Assembly: GCA_009840355.1 (NCBI GenBank)
Contig: VXNZ01000026.1
Coordinates: forward strand, 98,433 to 162,432
DNA length: 64,000 nt
Source: Chloroflexota bacterium
Lineage (GTDB): Bacteria > Chloroflexota > Dehalococcoidia > Lucifugimonadales > JADFKI01
Direction: 5' to 3'
A program made the position numbers and the translations under genes. The notes beneath the pieces were generated by a model. The model saw only the letters and a program-made list of their open reading frames with translations, made no database searches and was not told where the DNA came from. Positions 49,879 through 59,194 of this stretch are shown here, piece after piece (the stretch's first letter is position 1; each line of letters opens with the position of its first letter).

Positions 49879-51237
49879 ATGACAACGACAAGCGACATTG
49901 ATTCCGTCAGACAGGCGGCTCTCGACCACCTTTGGATGCACAACGCCGATTGGACGACTATGGCGGAAGAGGGCGGTCCCCCTATCATGGTCAGCGGTGA
50001 TGGCGTGCGTGTAACCGACGCCGAGGGCAATGTCTGGATCGACGCGCACGGTGGATACGCATCCGTCAACGCGGGTTACGGACACACCACCATCGCCGAC
50101 ACGATGCTCGAGCAGATGCGCAAGCTGACCTACTTCCCGCAAGGCACGACCACCGCGCCGCTAATCCGCCTAGTCGAAAAGTTGGCGGAACTTGCGCCCG
50201 ACAATCTGGAACGCGTCTGGCCTGTCAGCGGCGGCTCCGAGGCGAACGAGACTGCGGTCAAAATCGCCAGAGCGTACCACAAGCGGCGGGGCGACAACGG
50301 ACGCTACAAGGTTATCAGCAGGCGCGGGTCGTACCACGGCGCGACGGGCGGCGTGATGTGGATGGGCGCAAGCTCGGGCATCAGCGACTTCGAGCCGGCG
50401 ATGCCCGGCATGCTGTATGCGCCGCAGCCGTATTTCTACCGATGCGAGTTCGGCAGCAGCACGCCGGAGGAGTGCGCCGAGCGTTCCGCGCGCGCCGTTG
50501 AAGACCTGATACTGCTGCACAACCCGGACACCGTTGCCGCGTTCATAGGCGAACCTGTCGCGTCCGGCTTGGCTCCGCCATCGCCTGACTACTGGCAGAT
50601 GGTGCGCGAGACATGCGACCGCTACGGAGTCGTGCTCATCGCCGACGAAGTGGTAACCGGCTTCGGGCGCACCGGCAAGATGTTCGCGATGGAGCACTAC
50701 GGCGTCGTGCCGGACATCATGACTATTGCCAAGGGCATTACCAGCAGCTACCTGCCGCTCGCCGCGACAATCGCCGGCACGCATATCGCAGACGCATTCG
50801 CCGGCGAAGACAATGTATTCCGGCAGGCTCTCACTTTTGGCGGTCATCCGGTAACTGCAGCCGTCGCACTCAAGAACATCGAGATTATCGAGCGCGAAGA
50901 GCTGGTCAGCAACTCGGCAAGCATGGGCATATACTTCTTGGAACGGCTGCAAGAGCTGCAAGAGATCCACCCGTCAATTGGCGATGTGCGCGGCATCGGC
51001 TTACTGCTGGGCGTGGAACTCGTCAGCGACAGTGATAGCAAGGCAAAGTTTGACGAAAGCCAGCAAGTGGGCAAGCGCTTGACCGAGAAGATGCGCGATC
51101 GCGGCATAATCCTGCGCTTCGGAGGCGACCGGGTCGCGATCGGCCCGCCGCTCTGCATCACTACCGACGACATCGACGAAATCATCGCCACATTGGACAG
51201 CGCGATAAGTGAGCTGGAAGGCGAGTTGTCCATGTAG
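49879..51237 (+). CDS. Class-III PLP-dependent aminotransferase (copy 2)
   Basis: 452 residues from ATG 49879 (AGGGAG six bases upstream; the frame opens 13 codons earlier). It aligns with copy 1 along its whole length: AALDHLWMHNADWTTMAEEG versus ASLRYLWMHNRDWTQMAEEG at the N-terminus, GGSEANETAVKIARAYHKR, LIADEVVTGFGRTGKMFAMEHYG and TIAKGITSSYLPLAA with the PLP lysine. The two therefore come from a tandem duplication old enough to diverge considerably. They may have different amino donors or form heterodimers. The downstream region is repeat-rich. Confidence 0.93.
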   Translation: MTTTSDIDSVRQAALDHLWMHNADWTTMAEEGGPPIMVSGDGVRVTDAEGNVWIDAHGGYASVNAGYGHTTIADTMLEQMRKLTYFPQGTTTAPLIRLVEKLAELAPDNLERVWPVSGGSEANETAVKIARAYHKRRGDNGRYKVISRRGSYHGATGGVMWMGASSGISDFEPAMPGMLYAPQPYFYRCEFGSSTPEECAERSARAVEDLILLHNPDTVAAFIGEPVASGLAPPSPDYWQMVRETCDRYGVVLIADEVVTGFGRTGKMFAMEHYGVVPDIMTIAKGITSSYLPLAATIAGTHIADAFAGEDNVFRQALTFGGHPVTAAVALKNIEIIEREELVSNSASMGIYFLERLQELQEIHPSIGDVRGIGLLLGVELVSDSDSKAKFDESQQVGKRLTEKMRDRGIILRFGGDRVAIGPPLCITTDDIDEIIATLDSAISELEGELSM

Positions 51238-51450
51238 TACCCATATCCTAGCCTTCACTCGTTATGGGGGAAGGTTGGGAAGGGGGCAAGTTCGCCAATC
51301 ATCGGACAGCGACGTAACTGCAATGCGCCTATTGTACAAGTATGCGTCCTTTGGCGAAGATATGCTCATAATGAGCGACTGCCTACGCTATCAGGCTCGT
51401 TCTCACCCATTCTAATCATTCTCTGTCAGCCCGTCGCGAGTGGAAGGGTG

Positions 51451-51486
51451 TTGTGGAATCGTGTTCACAACGAGACGATTCCACAA
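51451..51486. repeat. Perfect 12-bp inverted repeat
   Basis: TTGTGGAATCGT (51451-51462) and ACGATTCCACAA (51475-51486) around a 12-base spacer. The right arm is the left end of the family A element, so this may be two element ends head to head. Confidence 0.65.
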
Positions 51487-51630
51487 ATCCCTAGTGTTGT
51501 CATTCCGCGCTGTTTTTGTCATTCCGAACGCAGTGAGGCATCTGAAATCGTTGCAGGCAACCTGTTTCCGACTTTAGATTTCTCGCTTCGCTCGAAATGA
51601 CAGGGATAAATTGCATTTGTGAAATCGTCT
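51472..51630. repeat. MITE-like element, family A copy 3 (about 159 bp)
   Basis: The left end GAGACGATTCCACAAAT and right end ATTTGTGAAATCGTCT are inverted copies. The core runs GTTGTCATTCCGCGC...GAACGCAGTGAGG...TCTGAAATCGTTGC...GCTCGAAATGACAGGG and closely matches 29611-29771. Confidence 0.7.
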
Positions 51631-51644
51631 TACAACACACTCGG

Positions 51645-51673
51645 TTGTGTTTCGGATTGTGATTTTCTATACT
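51645..51673 (+). promoter_or_regulatory. Putative promoter for gatB-yvcK-secG
   Basis: TTGTGT (51645-51650) and TATACT (51668-51673), 17-base spacer. The RNA would start about 45 bases before the gatB ATG. The -35 hexamer matches only three positions well. The box lies just downstream of the family A element. Confidence 0.45.
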
Positions 51674-51725
51674 AATAGGCGGTTGTATTCTCAATAATGT
51701 CAATGCTGAAGGTTTTGGGATCACA

Positions 51726-53234
51726 ATGACGGCGCAACAGTCCACTGAGTACGAAATCGTCATCGGCTTGGAAGTGCATTCGCAATTGCTGACGGAGAGC
51801 AAGATGTTCTGCGCGTGCAGCGCGGCGTATCAGGACGCGCCGCCCAATACTACCGTCTGCGCCGTTTGTCTCGGCATGCCAGGCGCGATGCCCGTGATGA
51901 ACCAAAAGGCGGTCGATTTTGTAATCCGCACCGGACTTGCGCTCGGCTGTGAAATATCCGCCATCACCAAGTTCGACCGCAAAAACTACCCGTATCCCGA
52001 CCTAATGAAGGGCTACCAGATTTCACAGTACGACCAGCCGGTCGCGCACGGCGGCTGCCTGAACATCGAGACTGATGACGGCGAGAAGCTCATCGGCGTT
52101 ACGCGCGTTCACCTCGAGGAGGATGTGGCGAAGCTGTTCCACCGCGCGGACGATTTCGGCGAAAACTACAGCCTGCTGGACATCAATCGCGCCGGCGTGC
52201 CATTGATGGAAATCGTCAGCGAGCCGGATATGCGTAGCCCCGACGAAGCCCGCAGCTACCTGACGCAATTGCAGTCCATATTGCGCTACATCGGCGTGAG
52301 CAGCGCCAACATGGAAGAAGGCAACTTCCGCTGCGACGCCAACATTAGCGTGCGCCCGCTCGGCAGCGCGGAGTTCGGCGCGAAGGTCGAAATTAAGAAT
52401 ATGAACAGCTTCCGCGCGGTGCATCGTGCGCTGTCATACGAAGCCGAGCGGCAGGTACTCGCTGTCAAGGAAGGCGAGCTCATCGTGCAAGAAACGCGCG
52501 GCTGGGACGATGCCACCGCGACCACCTTCACGCAGCGCACGAAGGAATACGCGCACGACTATCGCTACTTCCCGGAACCGGACTTGCCGCCGCTCGCCAT
52601 CGAAGACGGCTGGGTGCAGGCAGTGCGCGATGTGCTGCCCGAACTGCCCGCCGCACGACGGCAGCGATTCATGACACAATACGGCTTGTCCGAGTATGAC
52701 GCCAACCTGCTCACGATAAACAAAGCAACGGCGGATTACTACGAATCGGTCGTGTCGGCCAAAGGCGAATCCGGCAAGTCCGGCGACGCTACAGAGCAGT
52801 TCGCGAAGCAAGTCAGCAATTGGACACTCACCGAGCTTGGTAGGCTGCTTAACGAGACGAACGGCGACATCGAAGGCATACGAATCACGCCTCAGCACTT
52901 CGCTGATTTGCTGCATATGGTAGAAGGCGGCGCACTCAGCAATAGCATGGCGAAGACCGTCTTCGAGCAGATGTACAACACCGGCAAGGCACCGGAGAGC
53001 ATCGCCGAAGAGCAGGGCTTGGTGCAAATCAGCGACACGGACGCGCTTGGCGACGCTGTGGACGAGGCTATCGCCTCCAACCCCAAGCCGGTCGCCGAAT
53101 ATCTGGAAGGCAAAGATCAGGCGATTCGCTTCCTCGTCGGGCAGGTGATGAAGATAACCAGAGGCAAAGCCAATCCCCAGCTCGTGATGCAGCTGCTGCA
53201 GGAGCGGCTCGACGCCATCAGGCAGTCCGCATGA
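51726..53234 (+). CDS. gatB: Asp-tRNA(Asn)/Glu-tRNA(Gln) amidotransferase subunit B
   Basis: 502 residues; the tRNA-recognising kinase subunit of GatCAB, which converts misacylated Glu-tRNA(Gln) or Asp-tRNA(Asn). The start YEIVIGLEVHSQLLTESKMFC and the PNTTVCAVCLGMPGAMPVMN signature are canonical, as are FDRKNYPYPDLMKGYQISQYDQP, NRAGVPLMEIVSEPDMRSPDEA and the GMEEGN-type SANMEEGNFRCDANIS. The C-terminal YqeY-like tail domain (FLVGQVMKITRGKANPQLVMQLL) is complete. gatA and gatC are not in the window. The stop overlaps the yvcK start by four bases. Confidence 0.98.
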   Translation: MTAQQSTEYEIVIGLEVHSQLLTESKMFCACSAAYQDAPPNTTVCAVCLGMPGAMPVMNQKAVDFVIRTGLALGCEISAITKFDRKNYPYPDLMKGYQISQYDQPVAHGGCLNIETDDGEKLIGVTRVHLEEDVAKLFHRADDFGENYSLLDINRAGVPLMEIVSEPDMRSPDEARSYLTQLQSILRYIGVSSANMEEGNFRCDANISVRPLGSAEFGAKVEIKNMNSFRAVHRALSYEAERQVLAVKEGELIVQETRGWDDATATTFTQRTKEYAHDYRYFPEPDLPPLAIEDGWVQAVRDVLPELPAARRQRFMTQYGLSEYDANLLTINKATADYYESVVSAKGESGKSGDATEQFAKQVSNWTLTELGRLLNETNGDIEGIRITPQHFADLLHMVEGGALSNSMAKTVFEQMYNTGKAPESIAEEQGLVQISDTDALGDAVDEAIASNPKPVAEYLEGKDQAIRFLVGQVMKITRGKANPQLVMQLLQERLDAIRQSA

Positions 53235-54559
53235 ACGGGGCTTTCCTGCGCAACGGGCGGGTGTATTCCGCCAACGGGCATCGACGCCGAACTGCGTGGC
53301 TGGACATCCTGCGGCTCGCCACACCGGGAATCGGACTGAAGCGCTGGATGCTGCTCGGCGCGCTCGGCATGCTGATGTGCTTGCTCGGGCTTGTCTATGT
53401 CTTCGTCGAACTGGTTACGCTGCGTCCGCCGGACATGCTGCCGTCATTTCTCGAAGGCATAATCCTCCTGTTCGGCGGCGGACTGATCATATACTTCGCG
53501 CTGTTCGGACTGTACCGCTCCGTAGGCCCACTAATCCTAGACTCGCCCGCAATCAACAGCATCGCTAGCACGATATATACGCGCCGCTCTCTCGCAAGGG
53601 GACCGCGCATCGTGGCGATAGGCGGAGGCACCGGTCAGTCCGTTCTACTGCGCGGTTTGAAGGCGCACACCGACAACCTGACCGCGATAGTAACCGTGGG
53701 CGATGATGGCGGCAGCTCCGGGCGTCTGCGCGAAGAGCTTGGCGTGCTGCCACCCGGCGATTTCCGCAACTGCTTGGTTGCGATGTCCGATGCCGAGCCG
53801 CTGGTCGAAGAACTATTCCAGTACAGGTTCGAGGAGGGCGATTGCCTCAAGGGACATAGCTTCGGCAACCTGTTCATTGCCGCGATGACGAGTGTTACCC
53901 ACAGCTTCGACAAGGCGCTTGTGGAGTCTAGCCGGGTGCTCGCGGTGCACGGCAAGGTTGTCCCCGCGACGATGGCGAACTTGCGGCTATCAGTTAAGCA
54001 AAAGAGCGGCGATGTAATTCATGGCGAATCGAATGTCGCCATGGCGCAAGGTGGCATAGACCGCCTAATGATAGACCCGCCGGACGCATCGGCGCACCCA
54101 ATGGCGATTGAGGCGCTGCGAGAGGCGCAGGCGATTGTCATCGGACCGGGCAGCTTGTACACGAGCATTTTGCCGAACTTGATGGTGGACGGCATAGCGG
54201 AGGCAATCAGGGCGTCGTCCGCGACAAAAATCTACATCTCCAACATCGCTACACAGCAGGGCGAGACCGAGGGCTATTCAGTGCGCGACCATCACGACGC
54301 GCTCACCAAGCACACCATCACCGACATCGTTGACCATGTGATAGCGAACGACAACCCGCGCGAACTGGGACCGAATTTCTACGGCACGCCGGTGTGCCAC
54401 GACGGAGATATGCTGAAGGGCGCGCGCCTGCATCTGACCGACCTCACGGACGCCACGCATCCCGTAAGGCACGACCCAGAAAAACTAGCGAGGTCGATTA
54501 TGGCGGTGTATCATGAGAGCAGCAAACCGAGGTCGTTCATAAGGCTGGCGATGAACTAG
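53231..54559 (+). CDS. yvcK: YvcK/CofD-like gluconeogenesis factor with membrane anchor
   Basis: 442 residues. After two N-terminal membrane helices (about residues 39-62 and 75-96) comes a YvcK/CofD domain: RIVAIGGGTGQSVLLRGLKAH, TAIVTVGDDGGSSGRLREELGVLPPGDFRNCLVAMSD, FEEGDCLKGHSFGNLFIAAM and IVIGPGSLYTSILPNLMVDGIAEAI. YvcK binds UDP-GlcNAc and controls cell-shape and carbon flux in Bacillus and mycobacteria; those proteins lack membrane helices, so the anchor here would place it at the membrane. The related CofD acts in F420 synthesis, but the motif set fits YvcK better. The ATG overlaps the gatB stop (ATGA); secG follows. Confidence 0.92.
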   Translation: MNGAFLRNGRVYSANGHRRRTAWLDILRLATPGIGLKRWMLLGALGMLMCLLGLVYVFVELVTLRPPDMLPSFLEGIILLFGGGLIIYFALFGLYRSVGPLILDSPAINSIASTIYTRRSLARGPRIVAIGGGTGQSVLLRGLKAHTDNLTAIVTVGDDGGSSGRLREELGVLPPGDFRNCLVAMSDAEPLVEELFQYRFEEGDCLKGHSFGNLFIAAMTSVTHSFDKALVESSRVLAVHGKVVPATMANLRLSVKQKSGDVIHGESNVAMAQGGIDRLMIDPPDASAHPMAIEALREAQAIVIGPGSLYTSILPNLMVDGIAEAIRASSATKIYISNIATQQGETEGYSVRDHHDALTKHTITDIVDHVIANDNPRELGPNFYGTPVCHDGDMLKGARLHLTDLTDATHPVRHDPEKLARSIMAVYHESSKPRSFIRLAMN

Positions 54560-54594
54560 ACAGCGCGGCAACTGAGCGGCGGATAAGGAACACG

Positions 54595-54816
54595 ATGGCT
54601 TGGTCAAACTGGTTAAACATAGTTCAAATAGCAATATCCATCATACTCGTAACGATAATCCTGCTGCAGGTTCGCGGACAAGGCACAGGCCTGTTCGGCG
54701 CCGCAGAAGGCTCGTTCCGCACGCGTCGCGGCATTGAACGCGTGCTATTCCAATTTACCATCGCAATGGTCGTCGTTTTCATAGCCGTCTCCATACTAAG
54801 CGTCAGATTCGCCTAA
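54595..54816 (+). CDS. secG: Preprotein translocase subunit SecG
   Basis: 73 residues with two membrane helices (IVQIAISIILVTIILLQV and VLFQFTIAMVVVFIAVSIL) and the SecG loop GTGLFGAAEGSFRTRRGIERV between them. It stimulates the SecYEG channel. Last gene of gatB-yvcK-secG. Confidence 0.95.
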   Translation: MAWSNWLNIVQIAISIILVTIILLQVRGQGTGLFGAAEGSFRTRRGIERVLFQFTIAMVVVFIAVSILSVRFA

Positions 54817-54908
54817 TTGCGGCGCATTGCGTCAACATTGATTTGCATAACGCCCGGCACGTGCGATTGCGGCGCCTGCCCACTGATTGGCCTTCGCCAA
54901 CGCAAAAG

Positions 54909-56354
54909 TTAGCCCAGTAACTTGCCCGGATTGAGGATGTTGTTCGAGTCTATCACCCGCTTTAGTCGGCGCATAATTTGCAGTCCGCTGCCATGCTCTG
55001 ACTCAGCAAGATGTGCCAGCTTTAGCCCGACGCCGTGGCAGTATTCCATTGAGCCGCCCATTCGCTGCGCCAGCGACAGCACGGCATCCACGACCTGCCC
55101 CATGTCTCCGGCATAATCATCAGTCTGCGCGTCCTGTTCTTGCGCTATGAGGAACGATAAGAACTCCGGGCGCGCCCATATCGACCACTCGCGTACCTTC
55201 ACGCCGTTATTGGCGAATATGCCCATGCAACGCTTGCGATAGTCAAGCACGCGGGAGGTCGGCAGCGCGACATGCAGGTAATCCACCCGCGCCGATGCTG
55301 CATCTCGCCGAGCCTCTACGGGATTGGCGCTTTGCAGTACACTTCGCTTGTATCGTTCGCCGGGCGCGTGTCTGTTATGCCAGAATGCCAGCGCTTCTTC
55401 GCGGCTGCCCTCGATGCCGTCGTATTCGCGGCAAATGTCCAGAGTTTTCTGCCACTGCGTTCGCACATCTTCCGTGAAGCCCTCGAACGCGATGTACAAA
55501 GTCGCATCTTCGTCCGCCGGTGAAGAATCGGATTCAGGAGAATTGGCGATGTCCGCATCGGTGCCATAGTCGATCATCGTGGGACGCATGCCTTCAGCGT
55601 ACAGGCGGCAGATTGCGTGGAAGCCCGCCTCGAATGTGAGGAAGTCCACGCCCGCGATAAGGCGCGTTTGCGGCTGAGGAAAGATGCGCAAGGTAGCCTC
55701 ACTGACGACTCCGAAAGTGCCTTCCATCCCGATGAGCAGGTGCTGCAAGGGCAGCCCGTTAGTCGGCTTGGCATTGGCGCGCGCGCGAATAATCTCGCCG
55801 TCCGCGAGCACCGCCTCAACGCCTAGCACTTGCTCGCCCATCGAACCGTAACGCGCGGCAGTGTATCCTACGCCATCCGTGGAAATCGCCCCGCCGACGG
55901 TCGCAATCGGGCGGCTCCAAGGATCGTGTCCGAGCAGCATGTTTTTGCCGTGCAATGCGCGCGCCGCGTTGTCCAGCACTACGCCTGCTTGCAATCGCGC
56001 CGTGAAGTCCTGCGGTGAAATATCGAGAATGCCGTTCAGGCGGTCAAGGCTGAGCACGATGCAGCCTTCGATTGGCGTCGCCGCGCCGAACACGCCGGTG
56101 CCGCCGCCGTATGGGACGACGGGCACACTTTGCTGCTGCGCATAACGCAGGACGCGTGAGATTTGTCGTGCGCTATCGGGGAACACGACGACGCTAGGCG
56201 TTGCGCGAAGCCGGTCTGCAGCACTGAACGCGCGATAAGGTCCAAGCGCATCGCCGGTATATCGGCTCATGCTGGCAGGTTGATCGGCAACACTGCCAGA
56301 ACCCAGGATGCGCCGCAGGTCCGACGCGATGCCGTTGCGCTGTGGCTCAGCCAT
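54909..56354 (-). CDS. FAD-linked oxidase (GlcD/D-lactate dehydrogenase type)
   Basis: 481 residues of the PCMH-type FAD-binding oxidase family, which includes glycolate oxidase GlcD and D-lactate dehydrogenases. The FAD domain shows TPSVVVFPDSARQISRVLRYAQQQSVPVVPYGGGTGVFGA, then MLLGHDPWSRPIATVGGAISTDGVGYTAARYGSMGEQVLG. The C-terminal cap ends RLKRVIDSNNILNPGKL, the usual C-terminal FAD-oxidase tail. Oxidises a 2-hydroxy acid; the electron acceptor and exact substrate are unknown. It starts at ATG 56354, 15 bases after the cysS stop, so it is probably the last gene of ispD-ispF-cysS. Confidence 0.93.
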   Translation of the reverse strand: MAEPQRNGIASDLRRILGSGSVADQPASMSRYTGDALGPYRAFSAADRLRATPSVVVFPDSARQISRVLRYAQQQSVPVVPYGGGTGVFGAATPIEGCIVLSLDRLNGILDISPQDFTARLQAGVVLDNAARALHGKNMLLGHDPWSRPIATVGGAISTDGVGYTAARYGSMGEQVLGVEAVLADGEIIRARANAKPTNGLPLQHLLIGMEGTFGVVSEATLRIFPQPQTRLIAGVDFLTFEAGFHAICRLYAEGMRPTMIDYGTDADIANSPESDSSPADEDATLYIAFEGFTEDVRTQWQKTLDICREYDGIEGSREEALAFWHNRHAPGERYKRSVLQSANPVEARRDAASARVDYLHVALPTSRVLDYRKRCMGIFANNGVKVREWSIWARPEFLSFLIAQEQDAQTDDYAGDMGQVVDAVLSLAQRMGGSMEYCHGVGLKLAHLAESEHGSGLQIMRRLKRVIDSNNILNPGKLLG

Positions 56355-56369
56355 GCCGTGCGGTGGCGT

Positions 56370-57752
56370 CTAGCCGGCCTGAGATGGCGCTCTGTACCGC
56401 CATTCCGTGCCGCTGCTGGAGTCTTCGAGTGTTACGCCTCGCTCCGTAAGCTCGTCGCGAATCTTGTCGGCAAGGGCGAACTGCTTTGCGGATCGAAGTT
56501 CGGCACGGATGTCCACTAGCAGCTCCACGAATGGCGCAATGTCGCCGCCGGAGTCCTCGGCTTGATGTTCGATGTCTATGCCAAGTATGTCAACCAGCTC
56601 GCGGAGCGTCTGCTGCGCTGCGGACACATCCTTGCTTTGTTCGGCGGCGCGGTTAATCTCGCGTGACAGGTCGAAGATTGCCGCCAGCGCACGCGGCGTG
56701 CTGAAGTCGTCGTCCATCGCCTCAACGAACACACTTCTGTATTTCGACGCGTCCAGCACTTCGCCGTTCGCGCTGCCGTCTCTAGGCGCGGCGGCGTTGC
56801 GGATGCGCTCGATAGCGCGTTCCTGCGCGTTGATGTTCTGAGTACTGTACACAAGCGGACTGCGGTAATGCGAGCTGAGGAAGAACAGACGTAACGCTGG
56901 CGGCGAGAACCGGCTGAGCGCCTCGCTCACCGTTATCACATTGCCGATCGACTTGCTCATCTTGTCCTCATTGATACTCAACAAGCCGTTGTGCATCCAG
57001 AATCGGGCGAATGGCTGTGTCTGGCTGAAACTCTCGCTCTGCGCAATCTCGTTCTCGTGGTGCGGGAAGATTAGGTCCTGCCCGCCGCCGTGAATGTCCA
57101 CACCATCTGGGAGGTAGCGCATGGACATTGCGCTGCACTCGATATGCCAGCCGGGTCGTCCGGCGCCCCACGGGCTGTCCCATGCGGGTTCGCCAGGCTT
57201 TTGCGATTTCCACAGCGCAAAGTCGCGCGGGTCTTCCTTCGCCTCGTCCACCTCGACGCGCGCGCCATAGAGCAGGTCTTCTGCGCTGCGCCGGCTGAGC
57301 TTGCCGTAGTCCTCCTTGCGCCCGACTCGGAAGTACACATCGCCGTTCACATTGTACGCGTAGCCTTGCTCTTCCAGCGATGCGATCATGCTGACAATCG
57401 CGGGAATCTCGGTAGTCGCCCTGGGGTAAACATGCGCGCGCAGCACATTCAGCGTGTCCATCTCGTCGTGATACTGTGCGATATTGGTCTCCGCGAGTTC
57501 TTCTGTGGAGATGCCGTTTTCGTTCGCAGCCGTGATGATTTTGTCGTCAACATCCGTGAAATTCTGGATGTGCTTAACGGCGTATCCCTTGAATTCTAGG
57601 TATCGCCGCACGACATCGAAGACGACGGACATCATCGCGTGGCCAATGTGAGAGGGAGCGTAAGGGGTGATTCCGCACACATACATCCCAACGGTGTTGT
57701 CTGCGGTGGTGAACTTCTCCTTGCGGCCGGAGAGGGTATTGTACAGTTTCAT
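56370..57752 (-). CDS. cysS: Cysteinyl-tRNA synthetase
   Basis: Charges tRNA(Cys). 460 residues. The start KLYNTLSGRKEKFTTADNTVGMYVCGITPYAPSHIGHAMM holds the first zinc Cys and the HIGH motif. ECSAMSMRYLPDGVDIHGGGQDLIFPHHENEIAQSE gives the remaining zinc ligands, and KMSKSIGN is the KMSKS loop. The C-terminal DALR and short terminal domain are present. It overlaps the ispF stop codon region by four bases and lies downstream of it, as in many bacteria. Confidence 0.98.
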   Translation of the reverse strand: MKLYNTLSGRKEKFTTADNTVGMYVCGITPYAPSHIGHAMMSVVFDVVRRYLEFKGYAVKHIQNFTDVDDKIITAANENGISTEELAETNIAQYHDEMDTLNVLRAHVYPRATTEIPAIVSMIASLEEQGYAYNVNGDVYFRVGRKEDYGKLSRRSAEDLLYGARVEVDEAKEDPRDFALWKSQKPGEPAWDSPWGAGRPGWHIECSAMSMRYLPDGVDIHGGGQDLIFPHHENEIAQSESFSQTQPFARFWMHNGLLSINEDKMSKSIGNVITVSEALSRFSPPALRLFFLSSHYRSPLVYSTQNINAQERAIERIRNAAAPRDGSANGEVLDASKYRSVFVEAMDDDFSTPRALAAIFDLSREINRAAEQSKDVSAAQQTLRELVDILGIDIEHQAEDSGGDIAPFVELLVDIRAELRSAKQFALADKIRDELTERGVTLEDSSSGTEWRYRAPSQAG

Positions 57753-58231
57753 GCTATCCGTTCAATCGTTGCAATTGCCAGAGTGCCGATACCTTCGCCG
57801 CGCCCGACGAAGCCCAAACCGTCCGTCGTCGTCGCCTTGACGCTGACGCAGTCCACATCGAGGTGCAATATTGCGGCAAGCGTATGGCGAAGGTCGCCGA
57901 TGTGCGGTCTCAAGATAGGGCGCTCGGCGATTATTGTAGCATCAACAAAGGTTACGCGCCAACGCTTGCCGCGCAGCAGCGAGATGGTCGCTGTCAGCAG
58001 TTCGCTGCTCGCAATGCCCTTGTATCTTGCATCCCCCGGCGCGAAGTGAGTGCCGATGTCGCCGAGCGCCGCCGCGCCCAGCATCGCGTCAATGATGGCG
58101 TGAATCAGCCCGTCGCCGTCGCTATGCCCGGCAAGTCCGCGAGCGTACGGAATCGTAACGCCGCCAAGCACCAGCGCGCGCCCTTCGACAAGCGGGTGAA
58201 CGTCGAAGCCGATACCGGATCGCGTGGTCAT
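57749..58231 (-). CDS. ispF: 2-C-methyl-D-erythritol 2,4-cyclodiphosphate synthase
   Basis: 160 residues; fifth enzyme of the MEP isoprenoid pathway, a zinc trimer. SGIGFDVHPLVEGRALVLGGVTIPYARGLAGHSDGDGLIHAIIDAMLGAAALGDIGTHF contains the DVH and GHSDGD metal ligands. The C-terminus VSVKATTTDGLGFVGRGEGIGTLAIATI is canonical. It overlaps ispD and cysS by four bases each, so it is tightly coupled. Confidence 0.98.
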   Translation of the reverse strand: MTTRSGIGFDVHPLVEGRALVLGGVTIPYARGLAGHSDGDGLIHAIIDAMLGAAALGDIGTHFAPGDARYKGIASSELLTATISLLRGKRWRVTFVDATIIAERPILRPHIGDLRHTLAAILHLDVDCVSVKATTTDGLGFVGRGEGIGTLAIATIERIA

Positions 58232-59022
58232 TCGCCGCTTCCTGACTGCGCCGCGCTGACGGTGTTGACGGTTCTATCGATATTGGAAAGCCCGCCGGCA
58301 ACGATGGCATTTGCGAATAGCAGGTCTTCCGGAGTGGTTACCTTGATGTTGTAATACGAACCGTGGAACAGCCTTACAGGATTGCCGATAGCCTCGATCA
58401 TCGATGCGTCGTCCGTAACCATATGCGAAACTCGCTGGTGCGCCTCTGCGAGCAGCGTTGCTCGGAATATCTGCGGCGTCTGCACTGCCCACAGCCGGTC
58501 TCTGGGCAGTGTCTGCGCTACCGTATGCTCGCCATCGGGAATCTTGTTGGACATCTTGATAGTGTCCTTGACAGGCACTGCTGCAATCGCCGCGCCGCAC
58601 TCCTTAGATTCCGCTATGCCCCTGTCTATCATATCCTCGCTGACAAACGGCCGCGCGCCGTCGTGTACTACGATGTACTCGCAATCGTCCAGCAACCGCA
58701 ATCCTCTATTCACCGAATCTTGCCTGCGCTCGCCGCCCTCGCACACTTTGACAACGCCGCCTGCGCCATTCTCAGCAATCACTTCCACTGCCCGCCCCAT
58801 GTTAGACGCTGATGTTACAAGAACGATGTCTTCGATCATCGGATGCGCCAGGAATGTCGCAATGCTACGCCATACCAGAGGTACGCCTCCGAGCGGGTAA
58901 AAAATCTTGTCGATGCCCTGCATCCGGTTGCTGTCGCCCGCCGCAAGCACCACCGCGCCAATATGCGCGCCGCCGTCGCTCTCGCTGGACATCGCGGTAG
59001 TGTAGGCTAATTTCTTATTCAA
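58228..59022 (-). CDS. ispD: 2-C-methyl-D-erythritol 4-phosphate cytidylyltransferase
   Basis: Third enzyme of the MEP pathway (CTP + MEP to CDP-ME). About 264 residues. GAVVLAAGDSNRMQGIDKIFYPLGGVPLVWRSI is the CTP-binding loop, followed by RRQDSVNRGLRLL, YIVVHDGARPFVSEDMI and RDRLWAVQTPQIFRATLL. Compared with the usual G-x-G-x-R-M-G-x-x-x-x-K the loop has the extra Asp-Ser variation but keeps the Arg and Lys. The start is TTG 59022 (AGGA five bases upstream) or ATG 58992 (no site). First gene of the ispD-ispF-cysS run. Confidence 0.96.
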   Translation of the reverse strand: MNKKLAYTTAMSSESDGGAHIGAVVLAAGDSNRMQGIDKIFYPLGGVPLVWRSIATFLAHPMIEDIVLVTSASNMGRAVEVIAENGAGGVVKVCEGGERRQDSVNRGLRLLDDCEYIVVHDGARPFVSEDMIDRGIAESKECGAAIAAVPVKDTIKMSNKIPDGEHTVAQTLPRDRLWAVQTPQIFRATLLAEAHQRVSHMVTDDASMIEAIGNPVRLFHGSYYNIKVTTPEDLLFANAIVAGGLSNIDRTVNTVSAAQSGSGE

Positions 59023-59194
59023 TGGTATCCTATTTCAAAGATTTCATTTTCACACTGTGCCCCATACTGTGGGGGATCACACTGGGATTCAACGCTGGGG
59101 AAACATTATGATGGGCAATCCAATGACAACCATTTCCAATCGCGCAATGACCCTGAAGTATGCTTTGCGCAGTTAGAATAGCACCCACATCATC

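Larger units (their letters stand above)
51238..51644. other. Repeat-rich region upstream of gatB
   Basis: No gene seen. Contents in order: a degenerate CC-rich repeat (about 51245-51292), an unassigned stretch, a perfect 12-bp inverted repeat (51451-51486), and the MITE-like element of family A (51472-51630) that overlaps its right arm. Confidence 0.45.

Noticed and set aside
29611..51630. CRISPR array or direct-repeat cluster
   Set aside because: The repeats are dispersed palindromes with no regular spacing or spacers, and no cas genes are in the window.
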